A program made the position numbers and the translations under genes. From Chamaecrista fasciculata (taxonomy: Eukaryota > Streptophyta > Magnoliopsida > Fabales > Fabaceae), in NCBI GenBank assembly GCA_003254925.1, contig QANZ01053196.1, positions 1-64,000 of the forward strand: DNA of 64,000 nucleotides, given 5' to 3'. Shown here one piece after another: positions 1 to 16,003 of this stretch. The notes under the pieces are model-generated. The model was not told where the DNA came from. It did no database searches and saw nothing but the letters and a program-made list of their open reading frames with translations. Every line of letters begins with the position of its first letter. The stretch's first letter is position 1.

Positions 1-690
1 CAAAGCCTGATGTTATAGCCAGCAATACTATAACACATTTTGAACACAAAACAGAGAAAGATAAGTTGAATATGAGATGCTCTGTTTTTTGAGAAGAAGT
101 GTTATTTATAGGAAAAATTTGAACAGATACAACCTTTCAGATTCTAACATAAATAACAGGTTATAACTTTTCATAAATGAACATTCATATCTGTTTAAAA
201 GTGAACAATCATGTCTCTTCAGGATTAAACTAAATTCTCTGTAAATAATGAATGTTCATGACTGTTCATGAATGAGCACTTCTCTGTTTATAATTTGAAT
301 TAATTAATTAATTAATTAATCAATTCAAAAAGAATAATAATTAAAATTAACTATTGGCCAGAAGCCCAATTGCCCCAAGTGCCCAAATGCCCATCTTTGA
401 CATATATATATAATTCAAATATTATAAATAACTTAACAATCATTTATATACCCTTCTCAATTCTATAACTTATCCAAGTGGACTTTAATTACTAACTATA
501 CTAACACATTTCGTGGAATTCAATCCACTTTCAGATACCTTATATTTCACATTTTTTAACCAAGTGCCTATATATATATGTCTTCTTGTTTCATTATTTA
601 TCTATTAATATAATGTAATGAGTACATATTCTGTGTTTGTGTAATCGTGCCTTTCTTAAAACGGTGAGGCAGCCTATATATATTTATACA

Positions 691-720
691 CTAGGGGTTT
701 TCCATGTCCTAACGGGCACG
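691..720 (-). mobile_element. Helitron-like 3' end
   Basis: On the minus strand this reads as a GC-rich inverted motif (CGTGCCCGTTAGGACATG) followed by AAACCCCTAG, then T. A short hairpin just before CTRR, with T following, is the hallmark of a Helitron 3' terminus. The same motif occurs at 964-995 (minus) and 14788-14818 (plus). The matching 5' TC end was not identified, so the element length is unknown. It is a non-autonomous fragment. Confidence 0.5.
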
Positions 721-963
721 AAAATATGCATGTAACATTTGATTTGATATTTGTAGTTATTTAGTGATTAAATAGTATATTTCTATTTGAAGGACTAAAT
801 CATTAGAAGTGTGAAAATTAAAAGACCAAATAATAAGTTTTCATTTTCTTAAATCCCATCTACTACTTCCTCTCTCCCATTATCTATATTTTTTCCTCTT
901 TTAAATATTTCAAAATGAAATTAATTTTGACCAACCAAAACACCTCTCACACATATAATATAA

Positions 964-995
964 CTAGGGGCTTGGCGTGCCCGTGTAACGTTTGA
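964..995 (-). mobile_element. Helitron-like 3' end
   Basis: This is a second minus-strand copy of the CTAG-terminated motif: ACTAGGGGCTTGGCGTGCCC on the plus strand, followed by GTAACGTTTGAATTG, which resembles GTAACATTTGATTTG after the copy at 691. The two copies share more than the terminus, so they are probably members of one family lying in the same orientation 270 bp apart. Confidence 0.45.
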
Positions 996-1286
996 ATTGA
1001 TTTAAAGTTGAAGATTATATTAAATTTTTATATTGATAAAAGAGTAAGTTTGGGACCAATTTGAGAAATTATACAAATATGTAAGACTCATCTAAAATAA
1101 ATAAAATATTTAGGACCAATTTGAAATTACCTCATATGGGAGAGTGAGTGGAGAGAGAGAGTGGTGACATTTTTTAATTTTTAATTGTTTTTTGTATTTT
1201 TTTAATTCATTTATTTTTTTAAAGAAGTGGGAGGAGTGAGTGGGGAGAGAGAGTGGTGATTTTTTTNTGGGATTTACAATTAACTT

Positions 1287-1328
1287 TAATCTATCCAATT
1301 TTTTTTTCCCCAACTAATCTATCCAATT
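1287..1328 (-). mobile_element. Tail-only micro-insertion (14-bp direct repeats)
   Basis: TAATCTATCCAATT occurs at 1287-1300 and again at 1315-1328. The 14 nt between read GTTGGGGAAAAAAA on the minus strand. The structure is target duplication, short stub and A-run, as expected for a retroposon copy truncated to its tail. See the finding on this class. Confidence 0.5.
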
Positions 1329-4300
1329 ATTATAGCGAAAGTGATACGATATATATGATTGAATTTGAAAGGTGGGAGGAAATTATAGCTAGGAATATGG
1401 AGATGGAAATGTAAGTGAATATATAATTGTATAAGACTATAAGAAAGTGGGGATATCTCTATAATTAATAAGAGTCATTATAAGGTAAAAAGTCGTTGTC
1501 ACACACATTATATTGGTGAGGAGGACAACACTACTGAGTTGAGACAACAGATCACTCATCGATCAGATCAAACTGATTGATATTTCATATTTGACACACA
1601 CACACACTGTAGTGTGTCGCCCCTAATTAAACACTTCAAACTTTGATTATAGGTTTTATAAGTTTTTTACATAATAAAATAAAATTGAGATAAAATGAGG
1701 AAATGAGAATATATATATATATATATAGTGTATGAAATTTTATATATTGCATTTCAGTTTTTCTTCTCAAACTTGATAGTATTTTATATGTTAAAACTTT
1801 AAAAGATCTGCTAGCTAGCTTTCTAAAACTTTGTCCTTGTTTACCATTCTACCAAGTTCAAAGTTCAAACACCAATTGATGCTCATTTTTGCTCCAAAAA
1901 CATTTTATATATATGTTAAAGTGTAATTTTGATTCAATATTTTTTAGTTAGCTGGGTTACAAAATAGCCCATTATATTTTTTTTTTTTTACATTTTTAGT
2001 CCCACATTTTTTATAGGAAGTTCTACGGTTAGTTTTATGACCATTTTCATCCCTCGTCCTCCATTAATGCTGTTGCGGCAAGCTAACGTGGCATACTAAA
2101 GGCTAAAATACAATTTTAATTCTTTATTTTTGGGGTAAGTTGTAATGTAATCTTTTATCATTTTTTTTATCGATTTCGATCTTATATCTTTTTCAGAAGT
2201 TTCATTCCTTCGTCATATTCAGATTTAAATCAAAAGACATATGACTAAATTTAATAGTTAAATATCAAAACATAACTGTTAAAAAATATTAAAGACTAAA
2301 ATAAAATAGAATAAAAAATATTAAAGATCAAAATAGAATTCAGAGTAAATATTAAGGACCAAAATAAAGTTTTAACTTATATATAAACAACTTGAATTTT
2401 GTTTATTAAACTTAAAAGAGATTAATTAAAAATTATTCAAATTAAATCGGTAGAAAATTGAGTTAAAGTGAGAATATATATTGTGATTGACTGATTGCGA
2501 TATATATAGAAAGGTGCAGCAACAAAAATACAAGCATGCGTAAAACGTAGCCACTAGCCATTATATCACATAGTGGTTGCCTGCGTACAATTTTTTGTTG
2601 TTGACATTTCAGTATAAATTGACTATATATTCACTGTCACTATCGAGTTTTTATAGTGGCTGGGATTGAAGATTAATTGCACATAACTCGCATTAATCAC
2701 AATTCATCTTTTTTCTTTTATCTTATCTTTTTTGTTTTTCTTCTTCCCTTTCGTTTCTTTCTTTTTCCCTTCACTTTCACGTCACATCTTTCCCACATTG
2801 GACACTTCGGCACTCTTTCTAATTTCCTCTTTTAATATTATATTATAAGTATCTATATCAATTTTATTAGATTAATTATCAGTTAAAATATAGTAAATAC
2901 AAAACATTGAAAAATGATTAAAAATTTAAGAAATTTCTTTTTCTACTTTTATTGATTTTAACTAAAATAAGAGAATCTTTCTAAATTCAATATAATATCT
3001 ACATACAGTATCTAGTAGTATTATGTATAGATACTTTCATAAAAGAGAAAGAATAGCAAGGGACATTCAGACATGATTTAACTCACATGGTCAACATGGT
3101 CATTGCCTAATTGACAACAATAATTATAATGATGGATGGTGATGATGATGACATCATCATCATGAACAAGATTCCAAAAGGATGGCACTTATGTGGCATT
3201 CTCCTATTCAACAATTCTAACATTACATGTCAACATTTCATTGCTCGATCAACTTTCATACTTACCAAGTTAAAATGGCAATGGCAAATTAGTTAATTAA
3301 GTAATTAACTCTATATTATTAACTTATTTTCATGACATATGCTAGCTAGGCCCCTTTGTGGTTTTTCTTTAGTCTTTTTGGTTTCCTAGTATAGAGCAAA
3401 AAGGATCCGCCATACATAATCAGTTTTAATTTGTTTGATTAAACTAATTATTTATTATTTAAGGTTAAAGTGGAATAATTGAGACAAAAAAATCATGTAA
3501 GATTGGAGAGATTTAACGACCTAATTATTGTACACCAACTTTGGTTAACCAAACAAAATGTACTTAAGCACAACATAAATTTGTGGTCAGGCATTAAAGT
3601 TGAAAGTTGAAATTTAAGTTGAAACTAGAACTGTCCTCACCGTTCACCATATTCAACTTTATTTGGCAAAATAAATGAATTAATGTATTTCTTCTTCATC
3701 ATGATTGTGACTTCTGCGCAACCTACCTGTGAAAAACAATCCAAAGGGAAACTCAAGTGATGAGCAGAATGCATATATATCAAAAAGCTATAATTCATTT
3801 ATAATTACTATATATACACACACATAAATATATATCATATATATATATGACTTTACATGCAGTATGTTATAATCAATCAATGTGGGAAGAGGTTTCTAAA
3901 TTCTAATTAGGCTCACAATTAATCAAAACTAACATTAACAATGACTCTAGAACTAATATTGTTTGATAAAAGAAAACCATCTGCATTTGGAGAGTGGATC
4001 CTCGGCTGTGTACATTTTGTGCAGTGTAGAGAGAGAATGAAAGAGTTAAAAAGAAGTGTGAATCCCACTATTATTTTCTCTTTCCAACCCTTTCTTTCTC
4101 TTTTTACACTGTATGAAAATACACACAAATGAGATCCTCCATTTGACACAATGTGAGGCAGTGCTCAACATATACAGTTGTAAGTTGTAACTCTACAGAT
4201 TAATGCAACTAGCTAGAAGATGGTGTACAACATTTCAAACGGGTTCGAGAGATTTGGTTCAGGAATCAAGTATATATACATATATATATGTGAATAGATT

Positions 4301-5660
4301 ATATATAAATGAAATATATATATTGGACCAATGAAAGATCGAAAAGGGGCGGGGGGAATGATAAAGGAGAGAGAAAAAGAAGGAAAAGCATGATTAAAAA
4401 GAAGGGAAAGTGCAATGATGAGACCAAAAACAGTATATATGGTACTCATGATCCCTCTTCTCTGCTCTTGTGTCAGTGTGTGTGTCGAGCAAGCAAGGCA
4501 ACAGAATCTATGTGCACCAATGAATTCAATTCTTACACAAATATTTTTAACTCTCTACTTTTGGTAGAAATTTTTTTAGGTGAACTGAATCCGGTAAGGG
4601 ATACCCCCAAGCTTACACTTAAAGAGATACTAACATAATATTCGCCAACAAAATCTATCATAGTGGTGTTCGTCACAACTTTATATGAGCCAATTATTTT
4701 CCATCTAAACCAACTTTTGTTGGCACTCTCCACTTTCATCTCCTCACCGTCCATATAAACTTCATGCTTGTCCAGAGTGCAGACTGCAGACTAAAAGGGG
4801 TTAAGGTGACGACACATGACACATCTATTCATAATTTAATATTGCTTCAATTGGGACCAACTCCTCATTCCTCAACACACTTTTCATGACACAGTTTTCA
4901 AACACACCTAGCTTACCTCCTCTAGTTAATTACCTCTATAATCACCCAACTTCCTTCTTAATTGATTGATTTATTGCTCTCTTTATGTGCACATATGACC
5001 ATTGTGTTGTGTGTTGTGGACTTGTGGGGCTTTAAGTTCTACGTCTCATGGAAAAATGGTGTGTCTATATTCATATATACCACTTGGAACCGATACTGCT
5101 TTCAGCTCTGTCTCACCCTATGTAAATGCATTACTTACAGAAGCTAACACACACTCAAACAAATAATGAAATATACACACATATATATCTATATATAGAT
5201 ATAGATATAGATATATATATAGAGAGAGATGAATCAACATATCAAAGAGTGGTGTGGTCATGATGTTAGCATTAGTAACAGTAATGAGTCACCTGTGAAG
5301 ATATGCTAACTTGATAATTTGATGGTGAGCAAGAATGAATTGATACGGTGTCCTTATCAATTCCACGTTAGAGTTGAGCAGTAGTAATTATACTAAATTA
5401 AACTAGGTAGTAGGTAGGTAGGTAGGTAGTATGAAAGTCAAGGATTAAACTAGTTGATCACCGTGAACATCACGTGTCCCTGACCCTACATGATTCCCCT
5501 TACTAACATGCATGTAATTTAAGCCCTGCCTAACTCATTCCTCAAAATGCAACACATCCCTATTAAATGTGAAATTAATCAAGGAGATGTCAGTGATCAA
5601 TGAGTGTCAAAATCAAAAGAAAGATATTCAGAACTAACATCATAGAGAGTGAGTGAGTGT

Positions 5661-5838
5661 AGTCCGGATCTTCTATAATTGTCATCCTTGAAGTTCTCCG
5701 ACACTACAAAAGCCATTAAAGTGACTGAATTAAAACGCACTATTTTACTGAGTAAAACAGTTCGTTTCATGCATAGGAATGAAAAATTGTGACTAATTAC
5801 AGAAAAAATTAGAGACTTCAATTACAGAGGATCCGACT
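5661..5838. mobile_element. MITE with AGTCCGGATC / GATCCGACT ends
   Basis: The ends AGTCCGGATCTTCTATAATTG and CAATTACAGAGGATCCGACT form an imperfect terminal inverted repeat of about 20 bp. The middle contains a second palindromic stretch around ACTATTTTACTGAGTAAAACAGT. The flanks are GAGTG-rich on both sides, so a target duplication cannot be fixed. There is no coding capacity. It is about 180 bp. Confidence 0.5.
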
Positions 5839-7287
5839 TGGAGTGATATATATGTGTGTGTGAGAGAGAGAGAATAATAAATCGGAGTTGTAAAGAAATT
5901 AAGAAAGAATTAGAATATGTGTATATATGCATTGGTGGATTACATTAGGTTTTGGCGAGTGGTGGAAAGGGACAACATGATAGTGTCACTCAAAGCTAAA
6001 GCCAAGCAGCTTATAGTAGGGGCCGGACTCGGGAATCACTCTATCAACTCTGAAACTGATGCCACTTTCAATTCATATATACTTCTGTTCTTTCCAAATT
6101 AAACCTGACAATACTGCATTTTCTATCAATTAACTCCACATTCATCATTCATCTAGAACCAACCTTAAAGTCAAATGCTCCCCCTATAAAACATCTCAAT
6201 TATATATATGCATATCCATCCTAGCTTTCTCTATAAATATTGTCCTTAAAAATAATAACAATTTGACCAACTTTTTTTTTAAAAGTATCAGTGGAATGGC
6301 GAAACTGTTATGTTTTTCAGCTATATATTGCATTATTTGTTTGAGTCAGTAAAAATTTCAGCTACAGACAAGAGAAATAAAACATACAACGCTCTTGTAA
6401 ATGATGGATTTTACTATGCATATTAAGCATTGTAGTGCATAGTACCATGAGTTTTAACGTCTTCTTCTCCATGTGATACCACTGAATAATTTTTGAAGTT
6501 TTGAGTACGAGTTCTTAATATACTAGTAAGTAGTAATTAATTACTTTCTTTTTGGCCTGGAGTAGTAACCAATTACTTACCGCTTCAATATTGAATAATT
6601 CTGGCAAAAAGTCAGTTAATAGTTTTCTTTAGTTTTTTTCTTTTTCCTTTGTTACTGGCACTTTGTATATATTTACAAGTATCATAAAAAGGTTACAATA
6701 CCTTGAAAATACGCTACCAGCACGCTAAACAAATAATACTAAGAACTGCACTAAAAAACTTAAATGGTAATGGGCACGAAAGAGAATATACCATTGTAAA
6801 TTCCATCTCATTGACAAAAGTAGATCGTAAAGAGCTTCAAAAACCATTAGTGCCTTGGGATATGCTTGGAAATTTTTTTTAGAAATAAAAAAAGGGGGAA
6901 GAAGTTGAAAGAAAAAAGAAGGAAAGAGAAAGAAAGGTTTACTCATATTTTCTCCTTTGTTTTTTTGGTCTGGACAGTTTTTTTTGTCAAGTTGTGGGGC
7001 GATTAAAGTTTAAACTCTTACAATAAGTGTGCTTATAAAAAAATATTCTAATCTAAAGTATCTTATGTTTGTGAAGAAAAAAGTAATAAGAGATTAATTC
7101 GAAATCTTCTATATATATATATTTCCTTTACATCCCTTCCTCCCTACAATTTTACTTTCCCAAACATAGACTTAAAGGGCATTTATATGTATGTCATCTA
7201 CTTTAACACACTAAAGAAAGTTGAACGCAAAATCTCCAAAAGAGATGAAATAATAAAAAAGGAAGAAATTTGTAGTATCGTATTGTC
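5839..7287. other. Intergenic region upstream of the cytokinin dehydrogenase gene
   Basis: No gene seen. The sequence is AT-rich, with a purine-rich patch near 6890-6935. The last few hundred bases before 7288 presumably hold the promoter of the plus-strand gene, but I could not assign individual hormone-response elements with confidence. Confidence 0.5.
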
Positions 7288-7294
7288 TATAAAA
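7288..7294 (+). promoter_or_regulatory. Probable TATA box of the cytokinin dehydrogenase gene
   Basis: TATAAAA followed by GGACTCAC lies 149 bp upstream of the chosen ATG. That would place transcription start near 7320 and give a 5' leader of roughly 120 nt. The leader is pyrimidine-rich, as is common in plants. This is inferred from position and sequence only. Confidence 0.5.
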
Positions 7295-7442
7295 GGACTC
7301 ACACATCTTTCAGTTTTAACTACGCAGCCCAATCACCCTCTTCATTCTGTCTTCTCAACCTTATTGTCCCTGCTCTTCTATATTTGCCCTTCCAAACCCC
7401 GCCTCCCTAACACATTCTGAGCAGTAGTTTTCAAACAAAAAC

Positions 7443-10153
<2,711 letters not shown>

Positions 10154-11043
10154 TAATTCATAACTTCAAAACCAAAAACCCTCTTTAAGCCTTTATCATG
10201 ATCTCAAAATGTCCTTTTATTTACTGATTTTGTGCTTTAGGAACTCGAGAAAGAAAAGTCAGTACAAGAATCTCTTTCTAGTTTTAACTCGAACAAAACT
10301 TGTTCACTTTCTCCCCATTTACACCAGGATTAGGTTTACTTTTCCTTCGATTCATATTGCTCTTTTCGCCTCTACCCAGCGAAGATTGAACAAGTGCACT
10401 ATATGTCTACCATACTTTCGCAATCCATAAATAATGTAAGAGAAGAAGGATTAAGCAGTAGCTGGAAGCCCCGAAAGTATGGGTGTTTCATGTTTGTATG
10501 CCACTTGAGGGTTCGGTTTTCAGATATGTGAATTGAAAAAATGAAAAATCACTGGGATTTTGGCCTGCACTTCAGTAAAGTGTAAACGCTAGGACTAAGG
10601 ACATATCTGAATTATAACACTCACGGAAGAAACTATAGAGATCAAATAACATCAATATACGTTTAACATAGGTAATTAATTGCATATCTAAAGTTGGGAT
10701 CAGAAATTATTTCACGCATGCAATTCCCTTATTGACAAATTGATTAAAATTCACTAATATTCAGCACATATCAATCAGCATTCATGGCTTTGTATTAAAA
10801 AAAAAAAAGATGAGGAAAGTCGGGCAAAGAAAAAACATGAGCAAAACTTTGGCTGAAGAAAAAATATTAGTTCAATGTTCAATGTATGAGGCAAATATTT
10901 AGGGCAAAAGATAAATCATTGCCCCTTGGCATAAGAAAGCTACCCTGCGGTGATAAAGGCCCTAAACTTCTAAATCCAAAACAAAATCGAGGTATCTTAA
11001 AAACATAAGTAAACAATCTCCACACAGCTCTGGGCGGCCATTC
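10154..11043. other. Convergent intergenic spacer, CKX to eIF3e
   Basis: This region must contain both 3' untranslated regions. No separate gene, repeat or hairpin stands out. An A-run at about 10798-10810 could be part of a polyadenylation region or a decayed repeat. Confidence 0.5.
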
Positions 11044-13856
11044 TCATCGAGTTGCCTGTGGTTGTGCATGCTCCAGAAGTTGGCCGACTAACTTGTAAGT
11101 GCGCCCAGAAAGTGCCTTAGTATGGTCAATTAGTTGCTCATACCTGGAAATATGTGATCTTTCAATAAGTATGTGTCAAGAAAAGAGGGAAAATTTGATA
11201 AAGGTAACAGGAAAGGAAAAGTGGACCACGAAAGGCAGTGTTAAAATTACATAATACAACAGGAAGCAAAGCAATAAAGCATTATATCTATCGATTCAGC
11301 ACTCAATGTTACTTACACGTTAGGATGATTGGGTTCCATTACAACAGTTCCAGTTTTTGAGTCGATTCTGGCATCAAGCTTGGAGCTACGGATGAGGTTC
11401 ACAATCCATCTCTCAGCTTCCTCATAATTCAAATTTAACTTCTCAGCAAGAACTCTGTTAAAGACACCAGCAATAGGGACGTTAAATTCCATGTATAAAT
11501 TTTGCTGTGATGCATGGAAAGAAAATATGGAAGCAAAAGCACACAATTCTAAACTATGTTCCCAACGATGAATGATTGAAAACAAATCCACCAGAAAAGT
11601 ATCAACTGAAATATAAAATTGGATATCAGAGAGCGTCTTTATACCCCATGTCAATCCGCTGGTGTATTCTGCAGTATGTCTCAAAGATAAACAGCCTGGC
11701 ATTTTCAAGGAACTCATCCCTTAACGGAACTGTAGAAAAGTTGCTTTCTTCAACTTGTTTACCAAGGAAGGGATCATTGAGAATCACCTATCATTGTTGA
11801 AATGGCAAACATGTTTACACCCAACAAATTACGGAGCTCTTCAAAAGTAATAATTTAGATGCATAAAGACAAATCATAAACATGGTACATGGTGCTCCGA
11901 AAGGACATATTTACTAGTCAGCAGAGAGGACACTTACTTCTTCACACTCCCTCATCTTCTTTTGCGCCCCGTCAAAATCATAGTTAACATAAACACAAGC
12001 CAAAAATTCAGTGATGGGGTCTTTATATGAATGCTGCTCTTGTTGAATAACTTTAATGAAATCTTTGAACTGAGGCCTCCTGCGTTTGTTGACAATGAAT
12101 GCTGTGGCCAAGTATCGCAACAGGTGCGGAGCACTAGTTTGAATAGCATTTAGATACCTGGAAAAGATGCCTCACTTTAGGTTAGGTGAGTCAATATTAC
12201 AAATACTATGGCCAAGAAAAGCAAGCAAAAAAAGTGACCCAAAAAGAGATAGAATACGTTCAGTATAGTAAGAACTGGAAAGGGAAATGAGTAGTTTGAA
12301 ATATCTATGAATAAATGAAGACAAACAAGGAAAGGAGAGCTCAGTACAGTAGGCATACTTGTCCTGATTAAACAGATCGATAATCTGTGTTCTTCCATTG
12401 TCATGGTTGAAAAAGATAAAGAGACTCCAATGCATCAACCATATTCTGTTTTGCACCTGATTCATAGGTGATGTGAAACTCTGCAATAAAAATCAACACA
12501 CATAAGACTAGGTTTAATAGAATTACTCCAAAAATAAATGCGCCATTATTCAAAGATCAACAGACAAAATGAACCTTTGAGTCAATTATTTCCTTCAATC
12601 GATTCAGCTCTTCCAAGGCAATGTCCCAGTTTTGCATCAATACCTCAGCGGCTAGCTTTCCCCATAAAGCACTTAGACTCCTTTCACTATTTGTGCACAA
12701 AGCCCTGTATTGGTAAAGATAATCGGCAGCACCAGAGTAGTTTCCACACTCAAACTGAAATTTTGCATACTGATATAGCGCCTCTATTTGCTCAGGACCA
12801 ATCTGTTAAAGTGATAGTATCATTTAAGGTGTCAAAACTCAAACATAAGAAAATTCAAAATTCCAAAAGGGCAAGAGAGAGCCAGATTCTTAGAAATTAA
12901 AAAGCAACAATGTCAAAGAACATGAAGATGCTACTATGCGACAATCACAGTTTAAATTGGGAATATTGTAACTTATACATACGAAGTCACAACGGCACTT
13001 AAAGGAAGAAATATCAATTCAGTCTCTCCTAGGTATGCAATGCACTAAAGCAAAATCAAATGTTTTGTTATCTATAAACACAACAGATTTAAGCCCCTAA
13101 CCATAAGACGTAGCTTCTACAGAACCATAGCACCGCCCATCACACAAGTGAAAAATTTTAACTACCAGTATATCCAGGCCGGTCCATCCAAACTACCAAA
13201 CATTGCACAATGCCATAAATAAACTCGACAATCAAGCCTCAAAAAACCAGTAAATGTCTTTGATAAACCCACAACCTAATTCTAAGATTTGCTTAGAAAT
13301 TCACATAAACAACGAAAATAAGTAACTATCAAAATTCAATCGATCCGCTAACTATGGTATGGCAAACTTGGAATCCCAAAACAACAAAATTGAAAAGGAG
13401 AAGTAATTAAACCTGATATTTATCATTGAGCATCTGAAGATTATACTGCTTGTCAGCCTTCAAATCCTGGACAGCACTGGCGTTCTGAAGAAACGCAACC
13501 AGCGGTGCGGCGGCCTCCTCCAGCGCCTTGAGCCTAGCCACGACCTCGGCCCTCATGTCGATCATGTCTAAGCAGAAATTCGGAAATTGGCATCAGTAAT
13601 ATATATATATATAGTATGGAGAGAAACAGGGAAGGAGAAGGAAAATACCCTGAGGAACATCTTCGGTGTGGTAGAGGCTCTTGTGGATGTCCATGGCATA
13701 GTCGACCATGTTGGTTTTGTTAAGGAGCTCGATCTTGGCCTTGAGGATCTGGTCATTCTCGTACAATTGGCGTTCTTGGAGGAACTCGAGAAGAGGGAAG
13801 ACGAGGTGACGATCTAGGTTCGGCGCGATCCGTGGGGTTAGGTCGTAGTTCGCCAT
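11044..13856 (-). CDS. EIF3E: Eukaryotic translation initiation factor 3 subunit E (INT6)
   Basis: Eight exons join in frame on the minus strand: 13649-13856, 13413-13567, 12575-12802, 12359-12480, 11938-12157, 11645-11787, 11317-11454, 11044-11143. The product has 437 residues, near the 441 of the Arabidopsis protein. The N-terminus ([20 protein letters not shown]) is diagnostic. The C-terminal PCI module follows, including the winged-helix part [20 protein letters not shown] and the segment [20 protein letters not shown]. eIF3e belongs to the cytosolic eIF3 scaffold that recruits mRNA to the 40S subunit; in plants it also contacts the COP9 signalosome. All splice sites are GT-AG. A telobox-like AAACCCTAG lies about 55 bp upstream of the ATG, typical of translation-machinery genes. 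Confidence 0.96.
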
Positions 13857-13910
13857 GGACACACACACACACAGCAAGAGGCAGCTTTCAAGGCCAAACA
13901 CTGATACACT

Positions 13911-13919
13911 TAAACCCTA
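13911..13919. promoter_or_regulatory. Telobox-like motif upstream of eIF3e
   Basis: The plus strand reads AAACCCTAG close to the expected transcription start of the minus-strand eIF3e gene. Teloboxes (AAACCCTA) are common near the start of plant ribosomal and translation-factor genes. Similar AGGGTTT motifs lie before INO80 (about 29911) and before the unrecognised minus-strand gene (about 47752). The assignment rests on motif and position only. Confidence 0.45.
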
Positions 13920-14127
13920 GATAGATTAGATTGTTACACTCACTCTCAGGCTTTCTTTCTTTCGCTCTTGTTTGGGAATGAGGACTCCTTACTCCCAACC
14001 CGGCTATTCCTAAATCCTAATCCAACCAAATAAAGATTTCTTAATACCAATGCTACCCTCGGCCCATAATTCACTTCAATTTTCATATTTAAAAATTGGT
14101 TTTAAATATATATATATATATATCTTA

Positions 14128-14635
14128 GGGTAAATTACAAAATAGGGTCTTGTGGTTTGGCCCTATTTCAGATAGGGTACATGTGGTTTGAAAAGTTTCA
14201 AATTGGGGCCTGAGGTTAACTCCGTTTGCAAAATAGGGTCTAGGTGGTTTTGACCGTCAAAAAATTAACGGTGCACGTGATAATTTGCCTAACAATCTCA
14301 GGGTCTTTAGTTAAAATACTATTTTAAGACCCTAACTATTAATTTTTTTGCATTTGAATCTTTATTTCTTACGTCGTCATGTTAAAATACTATTTTAAAA
14401 TACTATTTTTGCGTTGCTTAAAAATAGTTAGGGTCTTAAAATAGTATTTTAACTAAAGACCCTGAGATTGTTAGGCAAATTATCACGTGCACCGTTAGTT
14501 TTTTGACGGTCAAAACCACCTAGACCCTATTTTGCAAACGGAGTTAACCTCAGACCCCAATTTGAAACTTTTCAAACCACATGTACCCTATTTGAAACAG
14601 GGCCAAACCACAGGACCCTATTTTGTAATTTACCC
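14128..14635. mobile_element. Long-arm foldback MITE, Mutator type
   Basis: The element begins GGGTAAATTACAAAATAGGG and ends with its reverse complement. Arms of about 210 bp pair nearly perfectly around a short centre near 14350-14400. TATATCTTA on the left and TTTATCTTA on the right match at 8 of 9 positions, indicating a 9-bp target duplication. There is no open frame of note. The high identity of the arms suggests either recent insertion or active arm homogenisation. Confidence 0.82.
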
Positions 14636-14787
14636 TTTATCTTATATTATATAGCTCCACCCTTTCTGATCGTCCATGTTTAAAACTATAGTCTATGAAA
14701 TTAAAAATAAGAGAAAATTTACTATTTGATCTCTCTTTCTTTACTAAGTTAACAATTTAGTCCCTTATTTATTTTACATATATATTT

Positions 14788-14818
14788 GCGTGCCCGTTAG
14801 GGCATGCAAAGCCCCTAG
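14788..14818 (+). mobile_element. Helitron-like 3' end
   Basis: GCGTGCCCGTTAGGGCATGC forms a short hairpin (TGCCC-GTTA-GGGCA), followed by AAAGCCCCTAG and then T. This is the best preserved of three copies of this terminus in the window. The body probably lies to the left, abutting the MITE at 14128-14635. The 5' end was not found. Confidence 0.55.
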
Positions 14819-15114
14819 TATATATATATATATCATACTTTTTATTCTGGTCTAATATATTTTAAAAAATTAAGATGGTTCTGTGAATAGATAATTTGTT
14901 TCAAATTAATCATGTTCTTGTGATATAATATCTTTTATTTATTAAATATTAATGTGTTGTCTGGTTTTTTTTTTTTTTTTCTTTTTGAATCCACTTTTAT
15001 TATTTTTTGAATCCTCACTCTCTTGCTAGGATTTTTTCAAGTTTGTAAATTTGTCTTTGGTAATGCTATGTATAAACAGAAGATTGGTGATACTTTCTCT
15101 CTTAGCACGACATA

Positions 15115-15339
15115 TTGTATTTTTTAACATAATCCTTTTTTTTTCTTTCGGTTAAATTATGGTTTTCTTGTCTAGTCGTATAACAGTTTAATCGAAGATT
15201 AATCTCATTCGAACCTCAGAGACGAAACGGTTGGACCCTCCCAATAATGTGAACTCTAGGAATCGAACTCAAATTCTCTCCATAAGGTGTAGTTTGCCAA
15301 CCACTATACCAAACACTTGTTTGTATTTTTTAACATAAT
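15115..15339 (-). mobile_element. tRNA-derived SINE with perfect 19-bp target duplication
   Basis: TTGTATTTTTTAACATAAT occurs at 15115-15133 and again at 15321-15339. The 187 bp between hold a minus-strand SINE. Its head reads TTTGGTATAGTGGTTGGC (pol III A box), followed by GAGTTCGATTCCT (B box), and its tail is AACCGAAAG plus an A-run. This gives all the parts of a complete, target-primed insertion. The perfect duplication implies a young copy. Confidence 0.88.
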
Positions 15340-15588
15340 ATTTATTAGTTGTTTTTATTCACTAAAAAAACGCTTGATGTTATAATTAACAAAACTACAA
15401 TATTTTACATAGTTTTAGGGTGAAGAAGTTGAAAATTATATGGTATACAGTTTAAGAGAAAAAATGTATACCATTTTAAATATAAAAATTTATATATCTT
15501 TACATTTAAATATTAATTGTTGGTTCTAACTTTTTACATATGAATATTTATAATTAACTAGATATAAATAATATTATTTATAAATTTC

Positions 15589-15635
15589 TCTTCATCTTTC
15601 AAATTTTTTTTTTTGGACTGATCTTCATCTTTCAA
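15589..15635 (-). mobile_element. Tail-only micro-insertion (14-bp direct repeats)
   Basis: TCTTCATCTTTCAA occurs at 15589-15602 and 15622-15635. The 19 nt between read TCAGTCCAAAAAAAAAAAT on the minus strand: a CC stub followed by an A-run. It is one of the clearest members of the class. Confidence 0.6.
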
Positions 15636-16003
15636 TTAGTCGTCCAATGTGAAACTTTAAATCGTTAACTATGTTAACACCCATGGAAAAGAAAAATCGC
15701 TTGGGATATGAAGAAAAAGAAATTATAAAGCGCTAATGCCAATAGTGAACAATTAAACAATATTTATTATTAAGGATAGTTATAAACTTATAATACATTT
15801 GAAGTTAAAAAAGAAGGAGACTTTGAGAGTATATAGAAAGAAAAAGTCTTTGCCATGGCTATAGCTTATTAGCGTTGGGGAGAGATTTTAGGTATTGATG
15901 ACTCTCAAAGACACAGATTTGTGTCCTAGATCCCTCTCTCTCTGTATATATTCATATGGTCACAAATTATCAATTCAACAACATTAAATTAACATTATTA
16001 ACA

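Larger units (their letters stand above)
1..5660. other. AT-rich intergenic region without a supported gene
   Basis: This stretch is AT-rich spacer. The open frames in it are short, have no recognisable domain and no coherent exon structure. It holds (AATT)n near 300-320, several TA runs, a GGTA tandem at about 5405-5432, two Helitron-like ends (691 and 964) and one tail-only micro-insertion (1287-1328), listed separately. I looked for well-known plant miRNA sequences by eye and saw none. A fast-evolving non-coding RNA cannot be excluded. Confidence 0.6.

Noticed and set aside
3919-4754. Several short overlapping frames on both strands
   Set aside because: None has a recognisable domain, splice context or family resemblance; the overlap on both strands suggests chance.
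14978-15013. TTTTTGAATCC repeated with 11 nt between, as another micro-insertion
   Set aside because: The insert (ACTTTTATTAT) lacks a clear A-run with stub, and the area is T-rich, so chance or slippage is likely.
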